The notes under the pieces are model-generated. The model did not search any database and was not told the origin of the DNA. It saw only the letters and a program-made list of their open reading frames with translations. Of a stretch of 56,708 nt of DNA, positions 27,477 through 37,051 are shown piece by piece; the stretch's first letter is position 1, and every line of letters starts with the position of its first letter. A program made the translations under genes and the position numbers. The DNA is taken from positions 1 to 56,708 of the forward strand of contig NZ_QSDY01000007.1 in assembly GCF_003463825.1 (NCBI RefSeq). Reading direction: 5' to 3'. The DNA comes from Veillonella sp. AM51-8BH. GTDB taxonomy: Bacteria; Bacillota; Negativicutes; Veillonellales; Veillonellaceae.

Positions 27477-29411
27477 TTATAATGCTGTTTCTTGTACTAA
27501 TGCACCATTGAGATAAACCTCAATACGTACATTACCTACACCAGACACTTTTTTAACGATACGATCACCAGGTTTATTTGTATCATCATAAATAACAGCA
27601 GAACCTTCATCATCCTTTACGACAATTTTAAGTTCTTGATTTTTAGACCCCGCTGGAACTGTAATATCTACAGTACCAGTTGTTTTATTACTGCTACTAT
27701 CCGACTTTTTATCAGATTTCTTTTTATCATCTTTGTATTCAGTCGTTAAGTTTACTGTAGATCCTTCATCAATTTCATCGCCAGCCTTAATGCTTTGCTC
27801 TGTAACGATAGATTTTTCTTCTACTGAACCAGCTACTTGATTAACGCCAAGATGAGCATTGCTCAATGTATCTCGCGCATCTTTTAAGGTCATACCAATA
27901 ACATTTGGCATTTGAATCTTTTTAGCTTTTGCTTTATTTACAACGAGATCAATTGTAGTGCCTTTAGAAACTTTAGAATCACCAGATGGACTTTGAGCAA
28001 TAATAACGCCATCAGGTTTATTATCAACAGATTGTTGAGTTACTTTACCCACAACTAAACCTACATCTTTGAGACGTTGTCGTGCTTGTTCTACAGTTAA
28101 ACCGGATAAGTCTGGTACTGTAATATCACCAACACCTTTAGAAACGACAAGGTGTATTGTTCGCTGTTCTTTAACCTTTTCCCCAGCCCCTGGAGTCTGA
28201 GAAATAACTTGACCTGCTGGTACATCAGGGTTTGTAACTTCACTTGTAGATACGCGCAAATGTTTATCTTCTAAAATATTTTTAGCTACAGATACTTGCT
28301 TACCTACAACATTAGGTACATCTACTGTTGTATTGCTCCAGAAGTTACCATAACTCAAGAAGGCACCTAAGAATGCTACTAAGAAAATAACAGCAGCACC
28401 TAGAACAATATATTTTTGTGGAATCGATGCTATTTTGCTTAACATACTCTTCTTTTTACCCTCATCTTTTTGCTCTTCTTCAATGGTGCTGAAATCCTCC
28501 ATAGCTTCAGGATCGACAGCTGGAATCATTTGTGTAGCAAAGTCATATGGTTCATGACGTTGTGTTTTTCCCATTGTAAATCCTTGGGACAATCGTAAAT
28601 CGCTAATCATATCAGAAATAGAATCAAAACGATCCGCAGGATTTTTAGATAGAGCCTTCATCACAACTGCTTCTAAAAGCGGTGGAATGGACGGATTATA
28701 TCGGGTTGGAGGAGCTACTTTTTCACGCACATGTTTTAATGCTACTGCGATTGGTGTTTCCCCTTCAAAAGGAACCCTTCCAGTAAGCATTTCATATAAA
28801 ACTACCCCTAAAGAGTAAATATCAGTATTTCCATCTACAGGTTTACCACTAGCTTGTTCTGGTGATAAATAATGGGCTGACCCTAAAATAGAGTTCGTAT
28901 ACATCACGGTATTGGTAGCATTCATGGCTCGAGCGATACCAAAGTCAGTAACTTTTACACGACCAGTACGAGTGATAATAACATTATGTGGTTTAATATC
29001 ACAATGTACTATTCCCATTGTATGTGCGTGCTCTAAGCCCTCAGCAATAGCAATTGTGAACTTAACAGCCTCATCTATGGATAGTCTGCCATGACGAGTA
29101 ATGTATTCTTTTAATGTTTCACCATCTACATATTCCATAATGATATAGTGTAAGTCTTGATCAAACCCTACATCATACATGTTTACAATATTAGGATGAT
29201 TTAGTTTGCCTGCCGCTTGTGCTTCTCGTTTAAAACGCGTAACAAACTCATCATCATTGGCAAAGTTAGCATGCAATACTTTAATTGCTACTTGTCTACC
29301 TAGTAAGGTATCTTCTCCAAGGTATACGTCAGCCATTCCGCCAACGCCAATTTTATCAACTATTCGGTAGCGGTTATCTAGAAGTAAACCTTTTATATTC
29401 ATAGTACTCAT
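27477..29411 (-). CDS. prkC: PASTA-domain Ser/Thr protein kinase PrkC
   Basis: A membrane Hanks-type kinase that senses muropeptides or lipid II and phosphorylates cell-wall and translation proteins. Kinase domain: glycine loop IGVGGMADVY (21-30), lysine K44 in VAIKVL, catalytic loop HCDIKPHN (136-143), DFG (156-158). One transmembrane helix is at about 334-355. Three PASTA repeats span about 361-563, followed by a Ser/Lys-rich linker and a C-terminal beta-rich domain. The catalytic loop has Cys where most relatives have Arg (HCD instead of HRD). Length 644 is typical. It is paired with the PP2C phosphatase just upstream. Confidence 0.95.
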   Translation of the reverse strand: MSTMNIKGLLLDNRYRIVDKIGVGGMADVYLGEDTLLGRQVAIKVLHANFANDDEFVTRFKREAQAAGKLNHPNIVNMYDVGFDQDLHYIIMEYVDGETLKEYITRHGRLSIDEAVKFTIAIAEGLEHAHTMGIVHCDIKPHNVIITRTGRVKVTDFGIARAMNATNTVMYTNSILGSAHYLSPEQASGKPVDGNTDIYSLGVVLYEMLTGRVPFEGETPIAVALKHVREKVAPPTRYNPSIPPLLEAVVMKALSKNPADRFDSISDMISDLRLSQGFTMGKTQRHEPYDFATQMIPAVDPEAMEDFSTIEEEQKDEGKKKSMLSKIASIPQKYIVLGAAVIFLVAFLGAFLSYGNFWSNTTVDVPNVVGKQVSVAKNILEDKHLRVSTSEVTNPDVPAGQVISQTPGAGEKVKEQRTIHLVVSKGVGDITVPDLSGLTVEQARQRLKDVGLVVGKVTQQSVDNKPDGVIIAQSPSGDSKVSKGTTIDLVVNKAKAKKIQMPNVIGMTLKDARDTLSNAHLGVNQVAGSVEEKSIVTEQSIKAGDEIDEGSTVNLTTEYKDDKKKSDKKSDSSSNKTTGTVDITVPAGSKNQELKIVVKDDEGSAVIYDDTNKPGDRIVKKVSGVGNVRIEVYLNGALVQETAL

Positions 29412-29429
29412 TATTTCTCCATTTCTAGA

Positions 29430-30131
29430 TTAGATTGTTCCCACCACAATGGTCACATTATCTCCTGCTCCGACATCATATACGGTTTCCATTAATGATT
29501 CTATAACTTTCATATCATCATCAGTAGATTGTAAAGCACTAGCTATTACATCATCTGATACATAACCGCATAGTCCATCAGTGCAAAGTAAAATACGATC
29601 ACCTGGAAGAATGGATTCTACACCACTATCTACCTCTAAAGTATCATCAACACCGACTGCACGGGTTAATAAGTTTCTTTGAGGATGATTTAGCATTTCA
29701 TCCTTTGTAATCTCTCCAGCAGCTAATAATTCTTGTACCATAGAATGATCTGTAGTAATTTGTCGTAAAAGACCATCTCTATATACATACAAACGACTAT
29801 CACCAACACTTGCCCAGTATAATTGGTTACCATTAATAGCTGTAACAACAGCAGTAGTACCCATACCAGCCAGACGTTCTTCATGAGCTACGCGATTAGC
29901 TATACGTTCATTTGCATGAATAATAGCATCACATAAGTCTTGTTGACCAACCATTTGAAGGGAGGCCAAATATTCTTTTATTTCATCAACAGCATAGGTA
30001 CTAGCGATTTCACCACCACTATAGCCACCCATGCCATCAGTGACAGCACAAATAGGACCGTCTATAAAAAATCGATCTTCATTGCGCTGACGCACAAGTC
30101 CAATTTTACTTAAACCAACAAAATTATTCAT
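29430..30131 (-). CDS. stp: PP2C-type protein phosphatase (Stp/PrpC)
   Basis: A metal-dependent Ser/Thr phosphatase that reverses PrkC phosphorylation. Motifs are RQRNEDRF (15-21), VTDGMGGYSGGEIAS (30-44), ATTAVVTAI-type strands, SVGDSRLYVYRDG and a C-terminal GAGDNVTIVV. The 233-residue length is standard. It overlaps the rlmN end by 8 bp and lies 18 bp before prkC. Confidence 0.95.
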   Translation of the reverse strand: MNNFVGLSKIGLVRQRNEDRFFIDGPICAVTDGMGGYSGGEIASTYAVDEIKEYLASLQMVGQQDLCDAIIHANERIANRVAHEERLAGMGTTAVVTAINGNQLYWASVGDSRLYVYRDGLLRQITTDHSMVQELLAAGEITKDEMLNHPQRNLLTRAVGVDDTLEVDSGVESILPGDRILLCTDGLCGYVSDDVIASALQSTDDDMKVIESLMETVYDVGAGDNVTIVVGTI

Positions 30132-31170
30132 GATTCTCCTTTTTCCGACCGTGAGCTGCTTTTAGCTGCCCACATGCGGCTTGGATTGCATCGCCCATCT
30201 CTTTACGTACCGTTACAGATACGCCATAGGAAGCAACGATGTCTTTAAATGTATTCATATTCGTAATAGATGGTTTATATAATTCAATATGTTCATTGCC
30301 ATTAACAGGAATTAAATTTACATGGCAATTAGGGAAATTCTTACAGATTTCTCCCAAAGCATGAGCCTCCTCCATAGATGCGTTTACAGAATCTATAAGG
30401 ATATACTCAAAGGTAATACGACGTTGAGTCGTATCATAATAATATTTTACCGCATCTAAGACTTCCGTCAATTCATAACGAGCCCCAACAGGCATAATAC
30501 TACGACGCACTTCATTATTTGTAGCATGTAATGAGAGTGCTAATGTTATAGGCAATCCTTCATCAGCTAGCTTATAGATGTTAGGAACCCATCCACAGGT
30601 AGAAATCGTCATCTTACGATAACTAATATTACAAATTACAGGATCGTGTAACAGTTGTAAAGCTTGTAACACATTATCATAGTTTTGTAACGGCTCACCT
30701 GCGCCCATAACGACAACAGAATGAATTTGCTCTTTAGTAAGAGCCCCGAAGATAACGACTTGACCTATGATTTCAGCCACTGTCAAATCACGGTATAAAC
30801 CGCCTTGTGTTGAAGCACAGAATACACATCCCATAGCACAGCCCACTTGAGAAGAAACACATACAGAATATCCATAATGTTGTTCCATCAAAACGGCTTC
30901 TACTCGGCTTTGATCTGTCATTTCAACCAGTATTTTACGAGTCTTCCCATCTGGAGAAACAGACTCTGTAATTAATGTAGGTAAAGAAATAATACAGTTA
31001 TCACTTAACCATTGACGCAATTCTTTTGGAAATTGTGTCATGTCTTGAAAATCAAACACATATCTATGATAGATATAGTCGATTAACTGTTTCGCTCGAA
31101 ACTTTTGTATATTATGGGTCTTAAAGATAGATTGTAATTCTTCTAAAGACTTACCCAATAATTCTATCAT
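30124..31170 (-). CDS. rlmN: 23S rRNA/tRNA adenine-C2 methyltransferase RlmN
   Basis: A dual-specificity radical SAM enzyme that methylates C2 of A2503 in 23S rRNA and A37 of some tRNAs. The CxxxCxxC cluster is in GCAMGCVFCAS, and the methyl-carrying C-terminal cysteine is in QAACGQLK. The mechanistic GEPLQNYDNV segment is present. Length 348 is normal. Cfr is a related resistance enzyme, but the gene context (rsmB-rlmN-stp-prkC) argues firmly for RlmN. Confidence 0.96.
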   Translation of the reverse strand: MIELLGKSLEELQSIFKTHNIQKFRAKQLIDYIYHRYVFDFQDMTQFPKELRQWLSDNCIISLPTLITESVSPDGKTRKILVEMTDQSRVEAVLMEQHYGYSVCVSSQVGCAMGCVFCASTQGGLYRDLTVAEIIGQVVIFGALTKEQIHSVVVMGAGEPLQNYDNVLQALQLLHDPVICNISYRKMTISTCGWVPNIYKLADEGLPITLALSLHATNNEVRRSIMPVGARYELTEVLDAVKYYYDTTQRRITFEYILIDSVNASMEEAHALGEICKNFPNCHVNLIPVNGNEHIELYKPSITNMNTFKDIVASYGVSVTVRKEMGDAIQAACGQLKAAHGRKKENHE

Positions 31171-31188
31171 GGTACTCCATTTCTATTA

Positions 31189-32544
31189 TTATGATATGCG
31201 CTTCATACGAGCCATGAAGAATCCATCCATATGATCTCGCGGTGGATATGTTGTAATCATACCATCGGTAGATGGTGGTAATCCTTCATAGGATACAGGG
31301 TCAATAACAAAGTTCTTATGAGTTGCTAAGAATTTTTCCAATACATCCTCATTTTCACCGCTATTGATCGTACATGTAGAATATACTAAATATCCGTTAA
31401 CTTTGACCATTTCAGCGGCTTTTTCTAATATTTCAAGCTGTAATGGAGGCAATTCAGTAAGTAAGGATTCTGTTTTTCTCCAACGCATATCTAATTTTTT
31501 TTGTAAAATGCCAAGTCCAGAACATGGTGCATCAACTAAGACACGATCGAATTGTTCCTTCCAATTATCAGGTAAATAACGACCATCTTGGAGCTTAGTA
31601 GAAACAATAGATACGCCCAATCGCTGAGCATTGTGATTCATAAGGTCTAATTTATGATCGTATATATCACAACTCATAATAGCGCCTGTATTATTCATGA
31701 GGCTTGCCATATGCATAGACTTACCACCTGGTGCAGCACAACAATCTAATATGCGCTCTCCTGGCTGCGGATTTACTACATGGGCCACTAACATAGATGC
31801 TTTATCCATAAAGGTAATGTGCCCATCGATAACAGGTTTTGCTTTTTCTAAATGGCCTTGATGCGCATTAATATAAACTACTTCTGGAATATATGTATCC
31901 TGTTCAACGGTCCAACCTAAATCTTGTAATTCTTTTAGGCAATCCTCAATAGATATTTTTATCGTATTGATACGTGCCGTCAATCTAGGTTGTTCATTAA
32001 ACCAAGCGCAAAGATCTATAGTCTTATCCTTACCCATTTCATTCATCCATAAATTAACCAGCCATAATGGTTGATTATAAATGAAAGAAATTTCTTCAGC
32101 CTCAGATTTAGCAAGTTCACCAATAGAAATACTATCACTTTCACGCAAAACGGAACGTAACACTGCATTTACAAAACCAGATAAACCTCTAGTTAACTTT
32201 TTAGCCAATTTAACAGATTCATTGACAGCTGCACTTTCAGGTACCTTATCCATATAGATAATTTGGTAAATACCTAGTCTAAGAATTTCTACAACCATTG
32301 AAGATAATTTCTTGAGAGGTCGTTTTGCAAAGTGAATAATAATGGCATCAAGATAATTTTTTCTACGAATAACACCATATACCAACTCAGTAAAAAATCG
32401 TCTGTCTAAATCGGATAGATGATATTTCTGTAAATACTCCTGTAACTTGATATTCGCATAAGCACCATTACGATTAATATCACTCAAAGCTTTCACTGCG
32501 AGCAATCGAATATTTTGTTGTTCATAACTTTTTACTTCAGTCAT
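31189..32544 (-). CDS. rsmB: 16S rRNA m5C967 methyltransferase RsmB
   Basis: RsmB methylates C967 of 16S rRNA. The N-terminal NusB-like domain (RLLAVKALSDINRNGAYANIKLQ) is followed by a Rossmann methyltransferase with CCAAPGGKSMH. The two catalytic cysteines are in DAPCSGLG and YSTCTINSGENE. I chose the ATG at 32544, after a modest AGGA, over a TTG five codons upstream; the protein is then 451 residues. The start overlaps the DUF116 gene by 8 bp. Confidence 0.94.
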   Translation of the reverse strand: MTEVKSYEQQNIRLLAVKALSDINRNGAYANIKLQEYLQKYHLSDLDRRFFTELVYGVIRRKNYLDAIIIHFAKRPLKKLSSMVVEILRLGIYQIIYMDKVPESAAVNESVKLAKKLTRGLSGFVNAVLRSVLRESDSISIGELAKSEAEEISFIYNQPLWLVNLWMNEMGKDKTIDLCAWFNEQPRLTARINTIKISIEDCLKELQDLGWTVEQDTYIPEVVYINAHQGHLEKAKPVIDGHITFMDKASMLVAHVVNPQPGERILDCCAAPGGKSMHMASLMNNTGAIMSCDIYDHKLDLMNHNAQRLGVSIVSTKLQDGRYLPDNWKEQFDRVLVDAPCSGLGILQKKLDMRWRKTESLLTELPPLQLEILEKAAEMVKVNGYLVYSTCTINSGENEDVLEKFLATHKNFVIDPVSYEGLPPSTDGMITTYPPRDHMDGFFMARMKRIS

Positions 32545-33319
32545 CGTTTTTCCTACCAATTAATTGTTCAACTGCTGCACGAACTCGTTCAGGATCCACT
32601 GTAGTATTGCAACATGGTCCATTAGGTCTTTCATTTAAAACACCAATGACAGGTATAGGAAATACATCGGCCATACCACTTGCTAAATCACGTTCACAAG
32701 CAATGGCTACAATAGCCTTAGGCCTTGCTTCTTTTACCTTCATTCGCGCTAATGTACCACCTGTAACAACTATAAATTGACAACCATAATCTTTGGCAAC
32801 TTGTAATAAACTTCCAACCTGGCATCTACCACACTGCTTACAATTATATACATCATGTGTAACCTTATGAACACAAGAGCTTTCCTGTAAACAATGCGGT
32901 GTTAATAACAATATGCGTTTTGGATCAACCGTATACATATCTAGCATCACGAGATGATTAATCAAATCAATCATAGATTGACGCAATTGATCCTTAGTAA
33001 CCCCTCTCACTTTACCAATCAATAAGGATAATGGAAATAATCCATATATAAACTGATTGGCTAGTCTTAAAACAATAGGATGTAACCGTATTATACCGAA
33101 ACTAGCAATAATCAAGGATAAACACAATAACCATATAACACCAATACATACAGAAAAAACAACTGTAATAATTATGGGTGCAATAGGATGTAATTGTGTA
33201 AGCCCCGGTTCTAACACATACATTAGAAAGCCGATTATGGCAGTAATTAAAGCACATGTAATTGATGATAATATCAGGTATAACGGATACGTTTCGTACT
33301 GCTTACATTGAGTCTCCAA
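32537..33319 (-). CDS. DUF116 membrane protein with cysteine-rich C-terminal domain
   Basis: A 260-residue DUF116-type protein. Two or three transmembrane helices occupy about residues 14-85. The soluble domain is rich in conserved-looking cysteines: LTPHCLQESSCV, VYNCKQCGRCQVG, AIACERD and NGPCCNTTV. These suggest a metal or Fe-S site, though none is proven for the family. The start is a TTG at 33319 preceded by AAGGAAGG; no in-frame ATG lies near it. It overlaps fmt by 17 bp and rsmB by 8 bp, so it is translationally coupled in the def-fmt-rsmB operon. Its function is unknown to me. Confidence 0.8.
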   Translation of the reverse strand: METQCKQYETYPLYLILSSITCALITAIIGFLMYVLEPGLTQLHPIAPIIITVVFSVCIGVIWLLCLSLIIASFGIIRLHPIVLRLANQFIYGLFPLSLLIGKVRGVTKDQLRQSMIDLINHLVMLDMYTVDPKRILLLTPHCLQESSCVHKVTHDVYNCKQCGRCQVGSLLQVAKDYGCQFIVVTGGTLARMKVKEARPKAIVAIACERDLASGMADVFPIPVIGVLNERPNGPCCNTTVDPERVRAAVEQLIGRKNDD

Positions 33320-34313
33320 AAACGATACCTTCCTTTATTTGATGTCCATTAATAAAATCGGTAGCAGAAATACGCTTTTTATTTTCCGGTTGGACTTCTG
33401 TTAATAGAAGTATATTTCCATCACCACAAAATACACCTAACCCGGCTGTTTTAGATACGATTGTACCAGGAACAGTTGTGGCTGAAATAGCAATTGGTAC
33501 ATGTTTACCATGAACATCTATCAAACAGTGAGTCGTATCACTGGGAACCACTTCTCCAGACCATACTTTTAAACGTTTTCCATCGAGATATGTATAACAT
33601 CCAGGAGCTGGGTTAAGTCCTCTAATGAGGTTTGCAATTTCATTAGCAGGCTTAGACCAATCAATGTGTCCCATTTCTTTTGTAATTTTGGTCGTATGTG
33701 TAGCTATTGAGTCATCTTGTGGAGTAGCTACAATCTCTCCGTTAACCCAACGAGTTAATACAGGTACAATCGTTTCGCCACCAAGTACGGCCATACGTTC
33801 AAATAATTGACCCGTTGTTTCACCAGGTAAAATATCGGTCTCTACGATATCGATGATATCACCAGTATCAAGACCATCATCCATATGCATAATGGTAACA
33901 CCTGTTTTAGTATCCCCATTTAAAATAGCATAGTGAATCGGCGCAGCCCCTCTATACTTAGGTAAGATAGATGCATGAACGTTAATACATCCATATTGAG
34001 GTAAGCGAATAAGCCATGGCGGTAAAATTTTACCGTATGCAATAACCACTACTACATCTGGTTTTAATGCTTCTAATTCAGCTTGCACTTGCTCATCCCG
34101 TAAGGTAACAGGTTGGAAAACAGGTAAATTATGTTCCAGAGCTGCCACTTTTACAGGTGGCATTTGAACTTGTTTACCGCGACCTTTTTGTTTATCAGGC
34201 TGACAGTATACACCAACTATAGAGTGTCCAGCCTTAATTAATGCTTCTAAAGTAGGAACCGAAAAGTCTGGCGTCCCCATAAATACGACGCGCAATTGTT
34301 TTTGATTAGACAA
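33303..34313 (-). CDS. fmt: methionyl-tRNA formyltransferase
   Basis: Fmt formylates the initiator Met-tRNA using 10-formyl-THF. The N-terminal formyltransferase domain has VFMGTPDFSVPTL (about 10-22), the catalytic INVHASILPKYRGAAPI (about 108-124) and MDDGLDTGDI. The OB-like C-terminal tRNA-binding domain is present. Length 336 is a little longer than E. coli Fmt (315). It overlaps the def stop by 8 bp. Confidence 0.96.
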   Translation of the reverse strand: MSNQKQLRVVFMGTPDFSVPTLEALIKAGHSIVGVYCQPDKQKGRGKQVQMPPVKVAALEHNLPVFQPVTLRDEQVQAELEALKPDVVVVIAYGKILPPWLIRLPQYGCINVHASILPKYRGAAPIHYAILNGDTKTGVTIMHMDDGLDTGDIIDIVETDILPGETTGQLFERMAVLGGETIVPVLTRWVNGEIVATPQDDSIATHTTKITKEMGHIDWSKPANEIANLIRGLNPAPGCYTYLDGKRLKVWSGEVVPSDTTHCLIDVHGKHVPIAISATTVPGTIVSKTAGLGVFCGDGNILLLTEVQPENKKRISATDFINGHQIKEGIVFGDSM

Positions 34314-34792
34314 TTTCTTTCTCCTCTGGATGATCCGTAATCAATCGTAAATTAGTTGCTTTTTCAATAAACAAATGCCCTTCTAAATGGTCAATTTCAT
34401 GTTGAAAAATACGCGCCAAGAACCCTTCAGCTTTAATTGTTACCTTTTTATTATGAGGGTCAATACCTTTAACTGTGATTTTATCGAATCTTTCAACATC
34501 ACCAAAATAACCAGGTACACTCAAACATCCTTCTGGGCCCACTTGGGAGCCTTCAGCATGAGTAATCTCAGGATTAATTAAAGCAATGAGACCACTACCA
34601 GCATGATCATCTACGACGATAATTCGTTTAGATACAGCTACTTGAGGTGCAGCAAGTCCAACGCCTCGGTTTCATACATTGTCTCAGCCATATCATCGAT
34701 AAGGCTCTAAGTTTTTTATTAACATGTTCTACAGGTTCCGCAATTTGTTTTAAAACGGGATGACCTGCTTTCACAACATCTAATACTGCCAT
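34306..34792 (-). CDS. def: peptide deformylase, frameshifted twice here
   Basis: Def removes the N-formyl group from nascent proteins. Two of its three motifs are in one frame: EGCLSVPG and the zinc-binding HEIDHLEG. The first, GVGLAAPQV, is recovered only after correcting a missing G near 34666 (GAGGCG should be GAGGGCG). A second missing base near 34703 breaks the frame so that ALSMIW should read like L-IDDMAETMYETE. With both corrected the protein is 162 residues, the usual size, starting at the ATG at 34792. It follows priA by 13 bp and precedes fmt, the canonical order. Confidence 0.9.
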
Positions 34793-34805
34793 TTATACTC
34801 CTATA

Positions 34806-36989
34806 CTAAACTGGATCTACATCAATCAAAAGTCCTTCTTGTGTAAAGATCCATGAATTATATATATATTCTTTTAAATTTGATAAATCGGTACCGCGAA
34901 TCATAATCGCTAAACGATACATGTCTCGTACCTTTTTAATACTCGCTTCATAAGGTCCATTGATGAGAATATCGCTATCACCTTTATGAGTCTCTAAATC
35001 GCTTACAATGCGATTAGCAATGGTCTCCAAGGTGTCCATATTCTGATGACGCACTACCATATGTATCATCTCTCTAAATGGAGGATATCCTAAGGCTTTA
35101 CGATTTTGGATTTCTTCATTGTAAAAGCCTACATAATCATGAGCCTTACTCTTTATTATAGCATAATTTAAAGGATTATATGTTTGTATAACTACACTGC
35201 CCGTTTTATCACCTCGACCAGCCCTACCAGAAGTCTGGGTGAGCAAATCAAAAGTCCGTTCAGATGCAGTATATACAGGAATATTTAACACGGAATCAGC
35301 CGTTAAAATACCAACAGCTGTTACATCTTTAAAGTCATGCCCTTTTGATACCATTTGAGTTCCCAATAAAATATCATATTTATGGGCCCCAAAATCATGT
35401 AAAATATCTTCTGCTAATTGCTTATTCTTTGTCACATCTTGATCAAGTCGAGCAATACGTGCAGATTTAAAGTGCCGTCGTAATTCTTCTTCAACCTTTT
35501 GTGTGCCTGAGCCAAAGAACTTAATACGTTTGCTATGACATTTTGGGCATACTGTAGGAATTGGTTCATGATGTTCACAATAATGACAACGTAATTCCTC
35601 ACCAGCCTGGTGATACACCATGGCCACATCACAATGTGGACACATAATGGTTTCCCCACAATCTCTACACATAACAAAGGTATTGTAACCACGTCTATTC
35701 AAAAGAATAATCATTTGATTATGTTCATTCAATGTTTTTTGAATCAAGCTACTCATAGCATCAGAAAAAACAGAATAGTTACCATGAAGAATTTCTTCCT
35801 TCATATCAACAATCGTTACCTTTGGCATGGGTTGTTCAAAAATACGGTGCGGCAACTCTAGCAACTGATACTCCCCTTGCTTAGCTTTATAATAAGAAGT
35901 AACAGCTGGTGTAGCAGAGCCTAATATAACTGGACAACCATGTGCTTCTCCACGCCATAAGGCAACGTTGCGGGCATGGTAACGAACCATATCCTCCTGC
36001 TTATAAGATGTATCATGCTCTTCATCGACTACGATAAGACCAATATCCTCTGCTGGAGCAAAAACTGCTGATCGGGCACCAATAATAATATGACTATCCT
36101 TACGACGTAAACGCTCCCAGTTATTATTGCGTTGTTGGACCGTCAATTTACTATGAAATACTACAACTTCATCACCAAAGGTTTCTACAAAGCGCCGTAC
36201 TATTTGATCTGTCAAAATAATTTCTGGAACCAGTATAATAGCTGTCTTATCTTGACTTATACATTTTGCTGTGGCTTTTAAATACAGTTGCGTTTTCCCA
36301 CTACCTGTTACACCATGCAATAAAAAGGTTTTATGTTGATGTGAATTCATCGCCTTTTGAATAGGCTCATATACCGCTTGTTGTGCATCAGTTAATGGTA
36401 TATTTACTTCTTCTGTAAACAGTTCATCAAAGGTAGTCTTTGTAGCTTTAAATCTAGATTCAATGGTAATCCCTTGAGCTTCACTCACTTGTTTAATGAC
36501 CATACGTGAAAATCCTTTGGCCAATAATAAAGCTTTTGATGCACCACCTACTTCAAGTAAATATTTGGCTAACTCTCGTTGCTTCTTTTTTCGCTCACTA
36601 AATTGCTCTACAGAAAAAGCAGGCGTAACAACAAGCCACTCTTCCTTAGGCGCTTCATAGGATTTAAGGGTTTTATTAACCGTAAATAAACGCAATGCAT
36701 CGCCATAGGAGAATAAATAATATTCATTTAAGCGACGAGCAGTGTCCATCATTTCAGGGGTAAACCACGGTTCATTGTCTAATACTTGAACAATATTTCG
36801 TAGTTTAAATTCAGGGGGTTCTAATAATTCTTCATAACCGATTAGAATACCCTCTTCACGACTATTGCCTAATGGAATAAGTACACGTGTGCCAGATAAG
36901 ACATTCCCAAACTTTTCAGGCATTAAGTAGCTTAATGGTTTATGAAGTTGTTTAGCAGGTCTATTAATAATAACTTTTGCGACACGCAT
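34806..36989 (-). CDS. priA: primosomal replication restart helicase PriA
   Basis: PriA recognises abandoned forks and reloads the replisome. Walker A GVTGSGKTQ and Walker B VVDEEHD mark the helicase core. The zinc module has four CxxC pairs within CRDCGETIMCPHC, LRCHYCEHH and VCPKCHS. An N-terminal DNA-binding domain (RVAKVIINRPAKQLHKPLSY) is present. Length 727 is typical of Firmicutes PriA. It lies between metK and def. Confidence 0.96.
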   Translation of the reverse strand: MRVAKVIINRPAKQLHKPLSYLMPEKFGNVLSGTRVLIPLGNSREEGILIGYEELLEPPEFKLRNIVQVLDNEPWFTPEMMDTARRLNEYYLFSYGDALRLFTVNKTLKSYEAPKEEWLVVTPAFSVEQFSERKKKQRELAKYLLEVGGASKALLLAKGFSRMVIKQVSEAQGITIESRFKATKTTFDELFTEEVNIPLTDAQQAVYEPIQKAMNSHQHKTFLLHGVTGSGKTQLYLKATAKCISQDKTAIILVPEIILTDQIVRRFVETFGDEVVVFHSKLTVQQRNNNWERLRRKDSHIIIGARSAVFAPAEDIGLIVVDEEHDTSYKQEDMVRYHARNVALWRGEAHGCPVILGSATPAVTSYYKAKQGEYQLLELPHRIFEQPMPKVTIVDMKEEILHGNYSVFSDAMSSLIQKTLNEHNQMIILLNRRGYNTFVMCRDCGETIMCPHCDVAMVYHQAGEELRCHYCEHHEPIPTVCPKCHSKRIKFFGSGTQKVEEELRRHFKSARIARLDQDVTKNKQLAEDILHDFGAHKYDILLGTQMVSKGHDFKDVTAVGILTADSVLNIPVYTASERTFDLLTQTSGRAGRGDKTGSVVIQTYNPLNYAIIKSKAHDYVGFYNEEIQNRKALGYPPFREMIHMVVRHQNMDTLETIANRIVSDLETHKGDSDILINGPYEASIKKVRDMYRLAIMIRGTDLSNLKEYIYNSWIFTQEGLLIDVDPV

Positions 36990-37013
36990 ACACTATTTCC
37001 TTTCATTTACTAT

Positions 37014-37048
37014 AAAAGGTCTCAGTAGAAATTCTACTAAGACCTTTT
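37014..37048. terminator. terminator after metK
   Basis: AAAAGGTCT with AGACCTTTT plus an inner AGTAGAA/TTCTACT stem (one mismatch between the two parts) forms a long hairpin that on the minus strand ends in CCTTTTATAG. It lies between the metK stop and the priA start and probably lowers read-through into priA. Confidence 0.7.
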
Positions 37049-37051
37049 GTA

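Noticed and set aside
30124..31170. Cfr-type resistance methyltransferase
   Set aside because: Sequence motifs are shared, but the conserved neighbours rsmB, stp and prkC identify the housekeeping rlmN.
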